This document shows positions 45,680 to 58,562 of a DNA stretch of 64,000 nt, one piece after another (position 1 is the first letter of the stretch; each line of letters begins with the position of its first letter). The translations under genes and the position numbers were made by a program. The DNA is from Diploscapter coronatus. Taxonomy: Eukaryota; Nematoda; Chromadorea; Rhabditida; Rhabditidae. The notes beneath the pieces are model-generated. The model was not told the DNA's origin, searched no databases, and was given only the letters and a program-made list of their open reading frames with translations. The stretch is from the NCBI GenBank assembly GCA_964036155.1, contig OZ038422.1, positions 38,463,201-38,527,200 of the forward strand, read 5' to 3'.

Positions 45680-47100
45680 TTGACGTCTTTCGATTTGGCA
45701 GATTTTTTCACAGAATACCAAATCGAGATCGCTAAGAACGATGATGTGATCAAAAAGTGTAAACGATGCTCGGTTCGCGAGATCCAGGACACCGATTTTT
45801 CCTACTGTTTGTTGATAACGGAAGTAGGAAATTAACCAATTCTTAATCAGTCCATTGAAATTTTAAAATACGTTCGATGCCGCAAATCGAGTTGAAATCG
45901 TTGAATTCGTTCTTCATTTCTTGCATTTTGTCAAATTATGCGGCTCGTTTCATTTTCTCGTTAGACAATTTGAAGTTTGAGGAAACAAGTAGCATGAGTA
46001 GTCGCTGGAAATTGAGAAATAATAAATGAACTCAACAAATTTCATTCGATTTATAGCATATTTCTTCCGAAACTTCTCGAGGATCATCAATTGTTCGAGA
46101 CTCACCCGGGGCATTTCGACTTATTTGGTTCGGCTGACTTGACTGCTTTGAAGCTGACTGTTTGTCCGAAAAAGCGGCGAGCAATGGAGACCAACCAGAA
46201 TGAATTGCCTATGAAATGCTGTAGACAGCAACGAGAAAATTGTTAATTTCTATTTTTCTTTGAAATGCTGAGTTTTGCAATGTTTATTCACTAGCTTGAA
46301 AACGTATTGACATTTTTCTGTGGAATAGATTGGAATATCTTGATTCGTAAAAATGTTATTTCCAAGACCAAGATAAAGCACACATATTTAACAAACGAAT
46401 TCGAAATTGCTAGATCAAAAATAAAGTAAAGAAAAACTAATTGAATTGGTTGAAGTTACGGCGAAAATAGTGAATAAAAATCGAAAGGTTGGAAAAGGAG
46501 ATCCGCTAATTTTACAACTTGTGAATTCAAGATAAGTTTAGACTTAGAAAATATAGACTGAAAGAAACCTAGTAAATTATCTTCAGGCCTTAAAGTTTTT
46601 GACATTCTCATGTTAAATAGACAGCGAGAGAAAGGAGAAATGGCATAGAAAAGTGCGGTGGCATACAACCAGAAAAGCAATAAAAATACTGGATTTTTCT
46701 TGTTGTCTGCCGTCGCGTCTGTAGATGTTATTTCTTCTTCTTTCTCGCTGTCATGTTTAGCATGGGAGTGTCGAAAACTTTAATGCCGGTTATCTTATAG
46801 TATCTTCTTTAATCACGTGATGAGAAAATGAAAAAAAAAAAACATTTACAGGTTGATGTCGATTTAATTTTGTTGAATAGCGTTGGCTAATGAACTTACA
46901 AAAATGAAGAATATCACCAAAACAAACGAAAAGGCCAGATGATATGATTGATTCACGAATTTTACAGATATCAATGATATGAATGTAGCTCGAAATCAAA
47001 ATGATTTTCAGAAACTCAAAATGTCACCCGCAAAATATAGTAAAAGAAATTGTTGGTTAGAATAGCAATCTGATAAAATAATCAGATTTTAGTCGGGTAA
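45680..47100. other. Coding-like segments of uncertain strand
   Basis: Both strands stay open in several short stretches. Minus: 46785-46610 reads a charged stretch (DSEKEEEITSTDATADNKKN) straight into a hydrophobic helix (PVFLLLFWLYATALFYAI); 46207-46107 lies between a GTCTACAG acceptor and a CCCGG/GTGAGT donor; near 46950-46860 is another hydrophobic run ending at GTAAGT; 45800-45650 ends in a helix plus Lys-rich tail. Plus: 45681-45835 contains KKCKRCSVREIQDTDFSYC, and 46060-46245 contains THPGHFDLFGSADLTALKL and ends in a Cys-rich tail. I could not close phases for either. It may be a small membrane protein on the minus strand or a decayed gene. Confidence 0.25.
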
Positions 47101-47225
47101 AGGATACAACTATAAAATATTCTCGACAAGTGAAAAGTTCCTCGTAACTTTTAGAGGATTACTGTAGAACGTCAAATCTGCTCCAATCTGGATAAATTGA
47201 ATGTGTTCCAATCGCAATCAGCCAA

Positions 47226-50200
47226 TTAGCCCATCGCGGCGTTCGCCTTCTGTGGCGACGTGGGCGCTGCGGAATCGAGGAATTGCTGCTCGAAACGGTC
47301 ATCGAATCCAACCGATCCCGCCCAGCATCTAAAATTTTTAATAACTTATTTTTTGGTAAATATCAAGTGTGCTGAGGTCTTATAGAATCTTTTCATATTG
47401 CAATTTTTAACAGAAATTTAAACACAAAAATGAATATAAACCTGAAGTTGTAAAGATGTCTGGCGACGATTTTCGACGTGCACTGCGAGTCGTAGACGAA
47501 CAGACGGAAGAGTAGGATGTTGATACGATTGAAGACGAGATTGCAGCGAACGCCGTAGTCCAGCACTCGCGCGAGGTGATTCGCCTGCTGGGGTGTTGTT
47601 CGCACTGTAATCTCGCGCACCTGCGGCCAATATACCTGAAATTAATCGATAACTTCTAACTTATTGTTTTACAGAAAAATTCTTGTAGTCAATAGACCAA
47701 AATTCATTCGGAAACTTCGAAATTCGAATTATATGAAAAACATAACAATTCTTGATCAAAAATGTTCGTTTTCTAATGATCATTCTTGAGCCTTATGAAA
47801 TCAAATTGTTTTAACATAGAAGACTTGAAATATCGTTGATTGGAAAGCAAAGCCGATATACTCATGCAGGAATTAGAAGCCGAATTTGGATGCGAAATAG
47901 TGAATTGCGTAGAAGAGAAATGAGAGGTGCGTAGCGTAATTTATTGAATATCGACGCGTTCTCTCCAATCACTAATATATGAAGCATAAATTTTCTAGAA
48001 AGCTGAAAATTTAGATTTTTCGAATTTAAAAAATAGGAACGAGTAAAATGTTCAAATTGTCACCTCGCTGGACTGAATGTCGTCACACTCGAGGTGGACG
48101 TCGGCATCGAACGCATCCAGAGCCTTCATGTAGCACTGGAACGCGTACCATCGATTCAGACCCAGCACCGAGAGGCTCACCACGATCTGGAAAATAAGTG
48201 TTTCAAAAATGCCCAGTTTTGAGTATTTGGAAATATTCATTTCAAAGTGACAAATTAAAAAGCCATGTAGTTGTTTTTTTTTTCAAATTTTTCTTTTCTA
48301 ATAGAAAATAAACAAGTTTCAAAAGAGAAATCTAGAAAAAATGCAAACGAGTTCTTAATAAAACTTTGCTAAAAATCCCCTACCAATTCAGCAATGGGTG
48401 CATCGATGGAAACGGAGAGCAGATTCTTGCGAAAGACAGCCATCGCACCCACCAGAGTCACTGTATCGCGAGCTGTCCATCTGAAAAAATCGCGCCTTTA
48501 ATAATTTCGGTCTTTAATTTCGTCAAAGATAATAAATTTTCAGAAAAGTAACCATTTGAAAATTGCACACCCTAGCCTCGGCTAAGCCCGCCTTATGTAT
48601 TCTCTTCTTCCAAAATGTTTTTTTTGCAAAAGATTGTGTATTTTTAATTGATCAGAAATAAATAAGATTTTTTAAATTCAAAAGAACAAAAAGAGATACC
48701 TGGAATCAACGACGAATCTGACTGTGTCTTTTTGGATGCAGACAGCGACCTGGTCCTGCAGTAGCTGCCAGCCTTCCCTTCCAACGAATTTCTCCACGTC
48801 GTCTTTTCGAACGTCCATTTCAGTCACCTAGAAAAATATTGAAATCCCTTTCTTACTCCAAAAATCATAAAATGTTTCAGAAAACTAATGACTTTCACAA
48901 ATTTTCGTAATTCACTCTAAGCGTTGTTGAAATGTCTTTTATCTAATTTTAAAAAATTCTCACCTTCGATAATTTAGCCTCGACGTGTTGCTTGACGGCT
49001 CTGCTGACGATGCGCATGCGAATTTGCTGTTTGACGGGACATTCGTCGATGATTCGAGTGATGAGATCGAAGGGCAGCGAGGGCAGTGGCTGGGAGACAG
49101 GGTGGTTGGTCTGCTGATGGAAATGAGGGTGAACGTCGTCACAGCACATCGAGGACGATGAATGAGCACTTCGCATCGATCTCCACGAAGAAGACGGACG
49201 CATGCCGCAGTCGGGCTGCAAATTGAAGGGGTTACGATAAGCAAGACTCTCAATTTTATGTTCTGAGCTGAAAGCAGCAAGTAAAGTGAGTTGAAAACCT
49301 ATCAATTCTCGTATTTCTCATCATTTTGTAGCATGAAAGTTGGGAAGAAATAAACAACAACTTCTGTATATTTTCAGAAAAATATAAAATTCGGTTTTTA
49401 ATTAGAAAAAAAAATCAACCTCTTCATTGTTCTGTGGCTGTTGCAGTTGTCGCTGACGTCTGAGCGAGAATTTGCGCATGAGTTTCATCGCAAACAGCGC
49501 CGTTTTGATGCGTTTGTTAGTGCGGGACTTCTGAAGCAAATTAAACTTTAAACAGTCCGAAAACAGCTTGAAAAAATGCCTGGCTGTCAAAGAAAAACAA
49601 TTGCGAGCATTTATTTACTGAAGGAGAGCGCGATAAAAGAATAGAAGTAGTAGAAAATAGCTCCAAATACGATACAAATCTGAAAATGTAACAAAAAAAT
49701 TAATGAATGAAGGTGTTCGAGAGAAAGAGAAAGTGACGAAGATATGCATAAATAAGCGAGAGGTCGAGGATCTAAAAGAGTGCAGAGGCATAGAGAAAGG
49801 ATAGAGATAAACGGGAAAAGAGATAAAAAATGACTGAGGTCGAGTACGCAAAATGACCGCAAGAATGGCATGGGAAACGAGAGGTGGGGAGGGTCAAATC
49901 AAAAATACGAGGTCTGAAAGATCAAGTCCAACAAAAGTAATAGAGATTTGGCAGATAGCCAAGGCGATCAAATAGATCAAATATTCTCAACTTTTCGATA
50001 GAGAAATTAACAAAAACCATACGAAAAGGAAGATTTGTGGTAAAAATTATGAAAAAAATCAAATAAGCAAAATTCGGTGAAAGAAAAATGAAGTTTCATG
50101 GGCACGATTTAAAAATGAACCATATCTTTGGGCTTTAGGAAATCAAGGAATCGAATGAAGCTGCGAAAACCAAATGATCAAGTGCATTGCTGGTAGGAGT

Positions 50201-51175
50201 TAGTCACTAGGCCACTATGCCAAAATGATCAAATATGATCGTAAACGGTGGATGCTTGGTGCATAAATCCATTCGACTAAATCATATTTGGTCAGATTAT
50301 GGAAGGTGATCAAATATCATGGATTGGCATCCAAGATGACGAATATTTGAAGACCAAGGTTCAAGCTTGTGAGCAAAATTACTTTTAAAAATAAAAATTC
50401 CCTTACAATGAGTAAAATAGGGCTAAGTCGGTACAAGAGAAACGAGAAAGCTCAAAGGATCAAATGACCATCGTTGTTTTGTACCGAAAACTGACAAGTT
50501 TGCCTCATTTTGGAGATCGAAAACGGAGATAAAACTGAACTTTGGCAGGTTCTACGTGGAAAATAGAAATTTTTAGAGAAAAAGTATAGGAAGTAGTCGA
50601 AAGAACACTTTGTTATGACCCAGAAACAAATCCAGACTATTCAACTCGATCAGGTGATTGGTGATATGCGTGACTATCGCTTTGAGAACTTTCTGGAAGT
50701 GTCGGTAATTTGCATTATTTTTGATCGGGGTTTTCATGAAGATATCGCATTTTATCGAGACTTATCAACATGTTTAAATTGAAAGTTCAAAGAAGTTTTC
50801 CTACCTTTGTATTAGGCATTTTCTTATAGCTGTGAATTAATATGACCAGATTTTATAGCGAAGTTCTGAATTCACCGCTCCAAAAATGGAATATAAGAGA
50901 AGTGTAAATACTTAGAGAAAGGCAGAGATAAAATCAGGACGAAACATGGACCGGGAGATTGAAATTAATGTCGAAAAATCGAAGGAATGTGGGAGTTTGG
51001 AAGAAAAGGGAGGAAAAATGAACGGATAAAACAGGGATAAACAAGGATACAACGAGCTCAAACAGATCAGACAGATCTCAAATAAAGTGCCAAACCACTT
51101 GACCACTTGTAGCTGATCTTTGTTGGAGATCTTCAGATCCGCTCTCATCATCGAGAGGAAATCAAACGAACACAT
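47226..51175 (-). CDS. F-box protein
   Basis: Eight minus-strand exons join in phase: 51175-51107, 49530-49420, 49215-48964, 48827-48700, 48480-48384, 48186-48064, 47635-47442 and 47328-47226; 358 residues. A Ser/His-rich N-terminus leads to an F-box-like helix set at about 104-144 (LPSLPFDLITRIIDEC then IRMRIVSRAVKQHVEAKLSK). The C-terminal two thirds (for example GREGWQLLQDQVAVCIQKD, GLNRWYAFQCYMKALDAFDA, NLVFNRINILLFRLFVYDSQ) would be the substrate-binding part; I recognise no FTH, FBA or WD repeats in it. Known role of the motif: binding SKP1 in an SCF ubiquitin ligase; the target is unknown. The first exon lies 1.6 kb upstream, with a weak CAA/GTGGTC donor, and is less certain than the rest. 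Confidence 0.78.
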
Positions 51176-54100
51176 GAAAACAATTATCGGAACTGAAAAA
51201 TGAGGATTTGAAAATTTTAAACCAAGCAGAATTTAGTAGGAATTGCTAGAGGAATTATTTATCCCATATTTAGAATTATTTGAAATTGAAATTTTATGAT
51301 TAATGGATCCAAGGACAGAAATCTTGTAAAACAAATTTGCAAACCACAAAATTCAAGGTAAACTCGGTAAACAATGAAAACACGCTGCAAATTTGATCAG
51401 GACTTCGTCAAAATTCGGCTGATCGAAAAAAGTCGTCTGATTTTTGAAGAAGACGGCGAAATTTGTGATTTGTCTTTGAAAATCATCGGAGTGATTGCAA
51501 GATTCTCGAGAAATTTTGGAACGAGTCGAGTGATCGTCAGCACAAAAAACGACGAGAGATACGTTGTTCGAATTGAGAATTTATCATTCTTCGACAAGAT
51601 TCCCTATGTGGTCCTGGTCGGGAAAGTCCTTGAGAATAGATCATGTCAAATATCAATTTGCTGTCTTTTCAGATGAAAAATTACAGTATTATGAGACGGA
51701 AAATATGTTATTCGAAAAAAAAATTCACCCTCATGATTCTATAAAAATCGAGATGGAATTTGCAACCTTCAGGAAATTCTCACGGTTATCCCCTCGTCAA
51801 GTTACCAAAAATGCTGCATTTTAGTTACTTCTAGAAAAAGAACTTCCGGAAAATAATCTTGTGAAATCGACTAAATTTATCTCCCCTCCCCCTTTATCAT
51901 CAGATGATAACGATTGGATCGCGTTTTATCTCACGCTCCTTTTCTAGAAGATCTCTTTCTTTCGCTGCAGACGAAAAATTCCTCTCATTTCACAGAAAGC
52001 GATTTCCCCAATCAGAACAGATTAGCGTCAATTTCCGAGGAAAAACTAACTGAAACGACTCATCGGAAAGGAAGCTTCTAAACCTGAGAAAAACAGAGGT
52101 GTGGCACAGACAATAACCCCGCCCAGTTATTGGATGAAATGAGTATGAACGGGCCCCAAGAAAAATATGATTTAGAAAATCTCAGGAATAAATTGTTCTG
52201 ATCTGATAATAATAGATTTTGAAGGGGATGATATGTTTTCAATCTAAAAGTATGTCCAGATTCCTGAGACAAACGCGAATTTTTAGAAATTGAATCTTCG
52301 ATCATTTTTCATACAAAAAAGAGCATAGAGCAAGGCTGGATACTTTCTAATAAAAATATAAAAGAAAAAATCATAAAACCTAGAAAAACTTCGATGAATT
52401 GATTCTCATTTCGATATTTATAGTAATAGATAGAAAGTGCAGAGAAAAATACAGCAATTTTAGAAAGTTGTTATGTTTAGATTCCGGAACATTTCAGACG
52501 AATTGGCGCAATTTCGTGCGAACTTCGGTTAATTCGATTTCAAAATATCCGGTGACAGGACAATACAAAAAACGTTATCAGAAAAACGGAAGCAAGCCGG
52601 TGTCAGTTTCTAATTTTCCTATGTCCATGCAATGAACAAAGGGGCAACGCCCTTTGATGACTGATATATAATATATAATTCGACATGAAATCAACATTTC
52701 CGGTCGAAAGATGAACGTCGAATGAATAAAAAGGAAATTTTTGGGCAGCAAATAGAAATTTCAATTATGTTCATAATAAAAGTAGAGGTTTTTCTTCGAG
52801 TTTTTACGAGATAAAATTTAGGATGAGATAAATTAATAAAAATTTAAATACTATGGATTCTAAATCTATTTAAAATGATCGAACGATAAAGAAGAAAGAA
52901 ATTTCTCAGTTTTATATGGAAATATATATGAGAAAGTTCGACTAACATCATATCTCTCGATGAGTGATTTGCATTTAGCGAAAAGCCTCCCACAATTCTG
53001 ACTTTCTGACTGAAACGTTACGATTCTTTCAAGGAAATTCGCAATGAACACGTCATTCACGGAAATTTTTTGCTTTCTGAGGTAGAGAGTAAATTCTAAC
53101 ACAAAATAGGAGAAAAGAATTACAGAGAATGCGTCATACTCGCTATTTTCTGCATTCACAATAACGGTATAAGTTCCGAACGGTAATTTAGAAAAAAAAT
53201 TAGAAAAGGGTTAACAAGAAAAATAGCGAAAGAAAGCCAGAAAATAAGAATGAGATGATTCAAACAATTCGTCGAAGTATTGAATGAGTCTGATGCGAAA
53301 TTGCAAAGACGCGAAAATCAGAGGGTTTTCCCGTTTTTGCTGGAAAAAGATTACGTCAAAATCGCAAGAAATTTGTCACAATTCGCTAGTTCCATGATAA
53401 AGAATAGATTTGGAAAACTGTTGAGGATAATTTGTGATCTTCACAAATCAGAGCGCAATTTCGAAAGAGCCACCTTAATCGCGGTAATCTAATTACAGAC
53501 ATTTTTTAAAATGAATGAAGATTTCCAAATTGGAATGGGTCTAAAAATAGAAAGATACGCTCTTCGATGAAGGAAGAGTGTCAATAAAATAATAAAATTC
53601 AATACAACAATAATCAGATCATTAATTGATACTGGGAATGACTAATAAGTGTAGTTATTAGGCTATTTTTATCAACTTTAAAAAGTAACTTTCAGTAAAT
53701 TTTAGCCAAAGTTTGTTGTGAATGCTAAGCATTTTGTAAGAAATGTAGACTACGGTAACCAATAGTCAGAATAAATTAGCATTTGATGACGCAAACGGTC
53801 GACCGGAAGCATAAGTGCCATACTTCAACAGAAACTGGATAGTTTTCTTCTTCTTACTTTAACAAAAATGTTGAGAAAAGTGATCTATGAAATAGTTTAC
53901 AGTAAATATTCTTTCAAAAATGATACTTTAAAACTAGATTTTATTTTTGAAAGAATTTTTAGATTTCATGGTGTCTGATGTCTGAAAATTCGAAATCTTT
54001 ATCAAAATAAAATTTCATAGGCTACTCGTGCATTCCAAAGAAAGTTTATTTCAAATTTAGTTGAGTTTGGCAGCTTCTACAGTAATGATTGTGATGAAAA

Positions 54101-57100
54101 TGATCCAATTTAACCACCGAAAGCGCAAATTTCATTCATTTGATATTTTTACTTCAACCGGATTTCTAGTTGCTTTGAGACTAAGAAAGATTGGAGACCG
54201 ACTCGTCAGATACTGGAGACTATTTTCTCTACAGACAAACAGTCCTATTTTAGAAGTCGATAAATGTGAAATTCTTCGAGAAAATTACAATTTGTTCATA
54301 TTGGACGGAATTCGTTTGAAGAATTAGGTTAACCAGCAGAATATGACAAATAATAAGTTTTTGCATGAAAATTTACCTTTCTGATACAAGAATTTCATTG
54401 TTGCTTGGAGAATAAATTATTATGAATTTTTCTAGAACACCCAACGAACCGAACGTCTTTGTTTAGCCAATATTATGCGACAAAACATTCGAGAAATTAT
54501 GATTGTTTTCGAACGATTTTCTTCGTGAATGATTGGCATTCTAGACAGACGTTGTTTTGGTAAATTTCTGATTGAACGCCGTGATAAACTCGGGGGAAAT
54601 GTGATTTTTATGATTTTTACAAATCAAAGCAAGTGACGACGCCCCACGTGCATATGATCCAGAATGATAGAGAAACGAAAGTAATGTAATTCAATGATAA
54701 GGAATAGAGAAATACAGAAATGAATAATTGAAAGTTGTACACATGTGATCTCAAGAATTTCAGGAAGGTTCTGTAAAAGAAGTGATAAACAGGTCAAACA
54801 TGTAAAGAATTCAGCACATGTTTAACAGACATAAAATATGAATTATCAGGAATTTGATTCCACCCAATGAGCTTTCGAAGTAAAAAGAATAATTGTGAAA
54901 AATGCTCGAAATTAAGTTTCAGCCTTTCGCATTTGAGGATAAGTATTGTTTATCGGTGGATATATAGCAATATGAACGAGAAATTTCAAACTTTGAAATA
55001 TCAGATATATGTTGAGATTTTCTGAAAATACAGCAGGAAAATTGCAATCTTTGAAATAATAGGTTCTAGAAATTCACAAAAATCAGAAACCATGGCAATC
55101 GCTACAATACAGTAATCCTCTTGTATCCTAGGTTATGCAAGATTCTAGAAGTCTGTTCGACAAGATGAAGTTGCGCGTCTCTTGGAGAGAATAAGATAAG
55201 TGAAGAGGATAGACATGTTGGAACACGTGGAAAAGACTGAGAGAGTGAAAAAGAATCAGAAAACAATCATAGGAAAAGTTGGGAAAGCTATAGAAAAACT
55301 GATCCGGTTGTGGGCTTTTTTCTTTGACCGGAAGCCGCGCAGTCGCGAGCTCACGTTCCTTTGTAAATGGCTAAGAAGTTGGAAAAAAGAAAAAGGCCTG
55401 CCGTTCCGGCAAAGCTTGCGCAGAGAAACGGACGCGCAAAATCTTCGGCGCTGCAAAACGAATGTAAACAGAAAAAGGCGGGGACATTTCCAGGCGCGGA
55501 AAAAGCCTGACCGGTCGGATCAACTATAAGCGGAATCAGATCATTCACGCGAAATTTCACGCCAAAGAGAAAAATGACCGGTCGAAGAGTATCGTTAGAA
55601 AATAAAATTTGAAAATTAAGGTATGAAATAAAGTACGAAAAGTCAGACGATGAGAAAATTTAGAATTATTATGATCTTCCAAATTTCTCATAATCTGAAA
55701 TTTCACACCCAGATATGAAGTGAGAAGGATGAGATTGACCCTAAAATGATAGATGAGCGAGAAAGTCTAATCAATGAATCTTTCCAAAAATGAAAATTTT
55801 GATCTCTTTTTATAGCTTTTAGCATTCAGATAAAGAAAACGCGAAAATTTTGTACCTTGAGTAAACAGAGTAATAAAAAATTCTACTCAAAATAGTTTAA
55901 AACCGTATATTTGGCTGGAAACGATAATGATTCTGCAGAAAAGTACTAAAAAGTGATATGGCGAGAAAGTCTATCGGCTAATCACCAAAACTGATCGGTT
56001 CTTTGCTTGGAGAAATGAATGGGGAAAGATTGTGGCTGTCAAAATGTTAGTTCCTTCAAGGGGAGTGGGTTAATGATGATGAAGGAATGTGGTGAAAATG
56101 AGAAATAGTGTGGAGGAATGGAAGGAAATAGAAAAAAAATTGTAAAATAATCTAGAGAAAAGATGCATAACTTCGTAAAATAGTGCTGAAAAAGATGAAA
56201 ATAGCAAAATAGCATGATGAAAAGATATAAATAGTGACGAAATAGCTGTAAAGGGGTGTTAGAAAAATGACTATAGAAAGAACTCTAAAGAAGGCGTTAG
56301 CTAGATGACGCAGCGACGTAACCCAATCTGGTAATAGCACTTTAGCATTTGAAAACACCCCTAACAAATTGAATGCTATCAGTAGAAATGGAAAATGGGT
56401 GATTCATAGCTAATATACTTTCAGAAAAATTCATGCATTTTGTTACAAATTTGAAGAGAATATGTGCTGAAAAGTAATATTTAGAAAGAATACCGTTCTA
56501 ACAAACATGAAGAACTTTATAGACCTCTACGCTAGGAATTTTCCAGATTCTCAAAATCATCGAAAATTTACGAGTTTGTCTATCATAAATAAAGTCGACA
56601 TTGTCATCGCTTTATGTGTGAAGAGGTAGATATCATGAAAATGACGATGATTCTGTGTTCCTTTTGACGAAATAAACTCGTGGTCGGTAGAAATTCCCTC
56701 GTACGACGAAAAGTAATCGTTCTATCAGTGAAACACGGCCGATATTTGATGAATTCGCGTTTATCAATGGACACTTTCGCAGTCCATCAATCTTATCGTC
56801 GGCCAGGAAAATCAAGCGAAAAGGCCTTGCTTCGCGCGTTTTTCGATGGTCATAAGCGTGACAAAAATGACAAAGCCACTGTTTGACAGAATTCGGAAGC
56901 GATAAAACTGTGTCGTGACTCGAAGAGTTTTTCAAGGAAACGATTCATCTTTTGAAATGTCAAATAGTGGAAATGTTTCGACGATAACTTCAAATCCAAC
57001 AAAACTGAAACTAACCAAATGGGCATCTTGAGATGTAAGCTGACAAGAATTTTATGACGTTTGGAAGATCATGGTATTTCATAGAGTACCTCCAGACTTT

Positions 57101-58562
57101 TCGTTAAACTAATGTTGATCACCAAAAAAGCTATCGGAAGTCTGAAAAGCTTCGTCGAGAAATGTGCTTCGAAATTTCACATAAACTAAGCTAAAAATTC
57201 ACGTGAATATCATGAAGATTGTTAAAGATCACGGAAACACGAAGACCAAATGCATCAGCTCGAATCAGGCATTAGTGTAAATCTTTAAATTGTGTCTCAT
57301 CCAGCTTTTAGTCTACAGGCTTCACCATCTAACCAAAAAATCAGGAATAAAGCACAAAATCTGATCGCATCAAAATGTTGCATCTTCTCTGAAAGCATCG
57401 AAGAAAGAGATGTTCCGGTGAATGAATGCGTTATGCTTAAATAGCGAGAGAAAAGGAAAGATTCTGTACGAATGACGTCATCGATCGTTGGTTTGAACGC
57501 AGCAAAACGAATTATGCTGCAACAGACAGACCGACCGACCGAAAAGAGAATGGAGATGTTTTCTTCTGCATCATATCTTTCAAGTATCAGGGAATATCCG
57601 TCTGATTTCAACAAAAAACCGAATAAAAGAATAATTTTGAATTTGTGATAGTACTTTGATCGAAATCTCTGGTACATGCCACTATAATCATCTTTTATAG
57701 AAAATCTTTTCCTTCAAATTCCAATCTATTCAGGTTCAAAGATTACAATTCAATCGAAAGTTGCTAGAAAATTGCGAGCTACAATTGAACATCTCAAGAT
57801 CCTTTGCACTCGATTCTAGACAGTTATTGTACAGACTCAATCCACAATGATTACTCCTCATTGTTCTGCAACTACCAGGATGTTCTCCCGTTCCTCCAGT
57901 CAAAAGTCGAATGTCAGCCGAAAAACCGGCCAGCCCAATCCAAATGTCAGTTTACATTCCGCTACGTCATTTCCCCGGTGTATTTGAGAGCAAAGACGCA
58001 CACCTGCGAACGGGCCAATGGAGGCCACGAATGACATCAGAAATAACAGAAAGTCGAGCCAAAATAGCCATTTATTGATCCTTTCAGTGATTTCACCTAA
58101 AGTCTATCTAGCCTTTATGAACTAAAGTGATGTCGTGAACGAGAAATCGTGCTTTGACTCGTAATCATTCAACCAGTCATTATTTTCTCACCCTTCTCAT
58201 CGTAAAAAATCATGAGACGATGATATAAAATGCCGTCAAATATCGTGTCAACTCATCAAATTATTTATGGGGACGATTTTTAAATGAAATACAACTACGA
58301 ATCGAGTCTTTGTTCATTTGTGTAAAGCATAAAACAGTGTACAAACTATAGAACTTCAAAAGAAGTACTTTCATATATTAGGTGATCTCACAAATTGAAA
58401 AAGTAAAAAACAGCTACTTTATCAACTTGAAGACATTTCATGCTTTACAATGTCAATGATAAATTTAGACAGTAGTTGCAATAATATAATGTCCAAATGC
58501 ACTGTGTTTAGTGCGTATCTCACAATATTCAAATTGCATGTGTTTTCTCATTTCAAATTCAG
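51176..58562. other. Long region without a recognised gene
   Basis: 7.4 kb, AT-rich. Open frames include 51374-51676 plus (100 codons), 53280-53492 plus (70), 54061-54327 plus (88) and 57297-57677 minus (126), none with a motif or convincing splice partners. A GC-richer island at 55,300-55,520 contains a 48-codon plus frame from ATG 55367 (Lys/Arg/Ala-rich) and may be a promoter or 5' exon region of the F-box gene or of an unseen gene. No tRNA, rRNA or tandem array was noticed. Confidence 0.45.

Noticed and set aside
46060..46245. Cys-rich plus-strand tail with a KKRR site, first considered as a TGF-beta-type ligand
   Set aside because: Only a CC pair and a basic site are present, with no cystine-knot pattern downstream, and exon phases do not connect.
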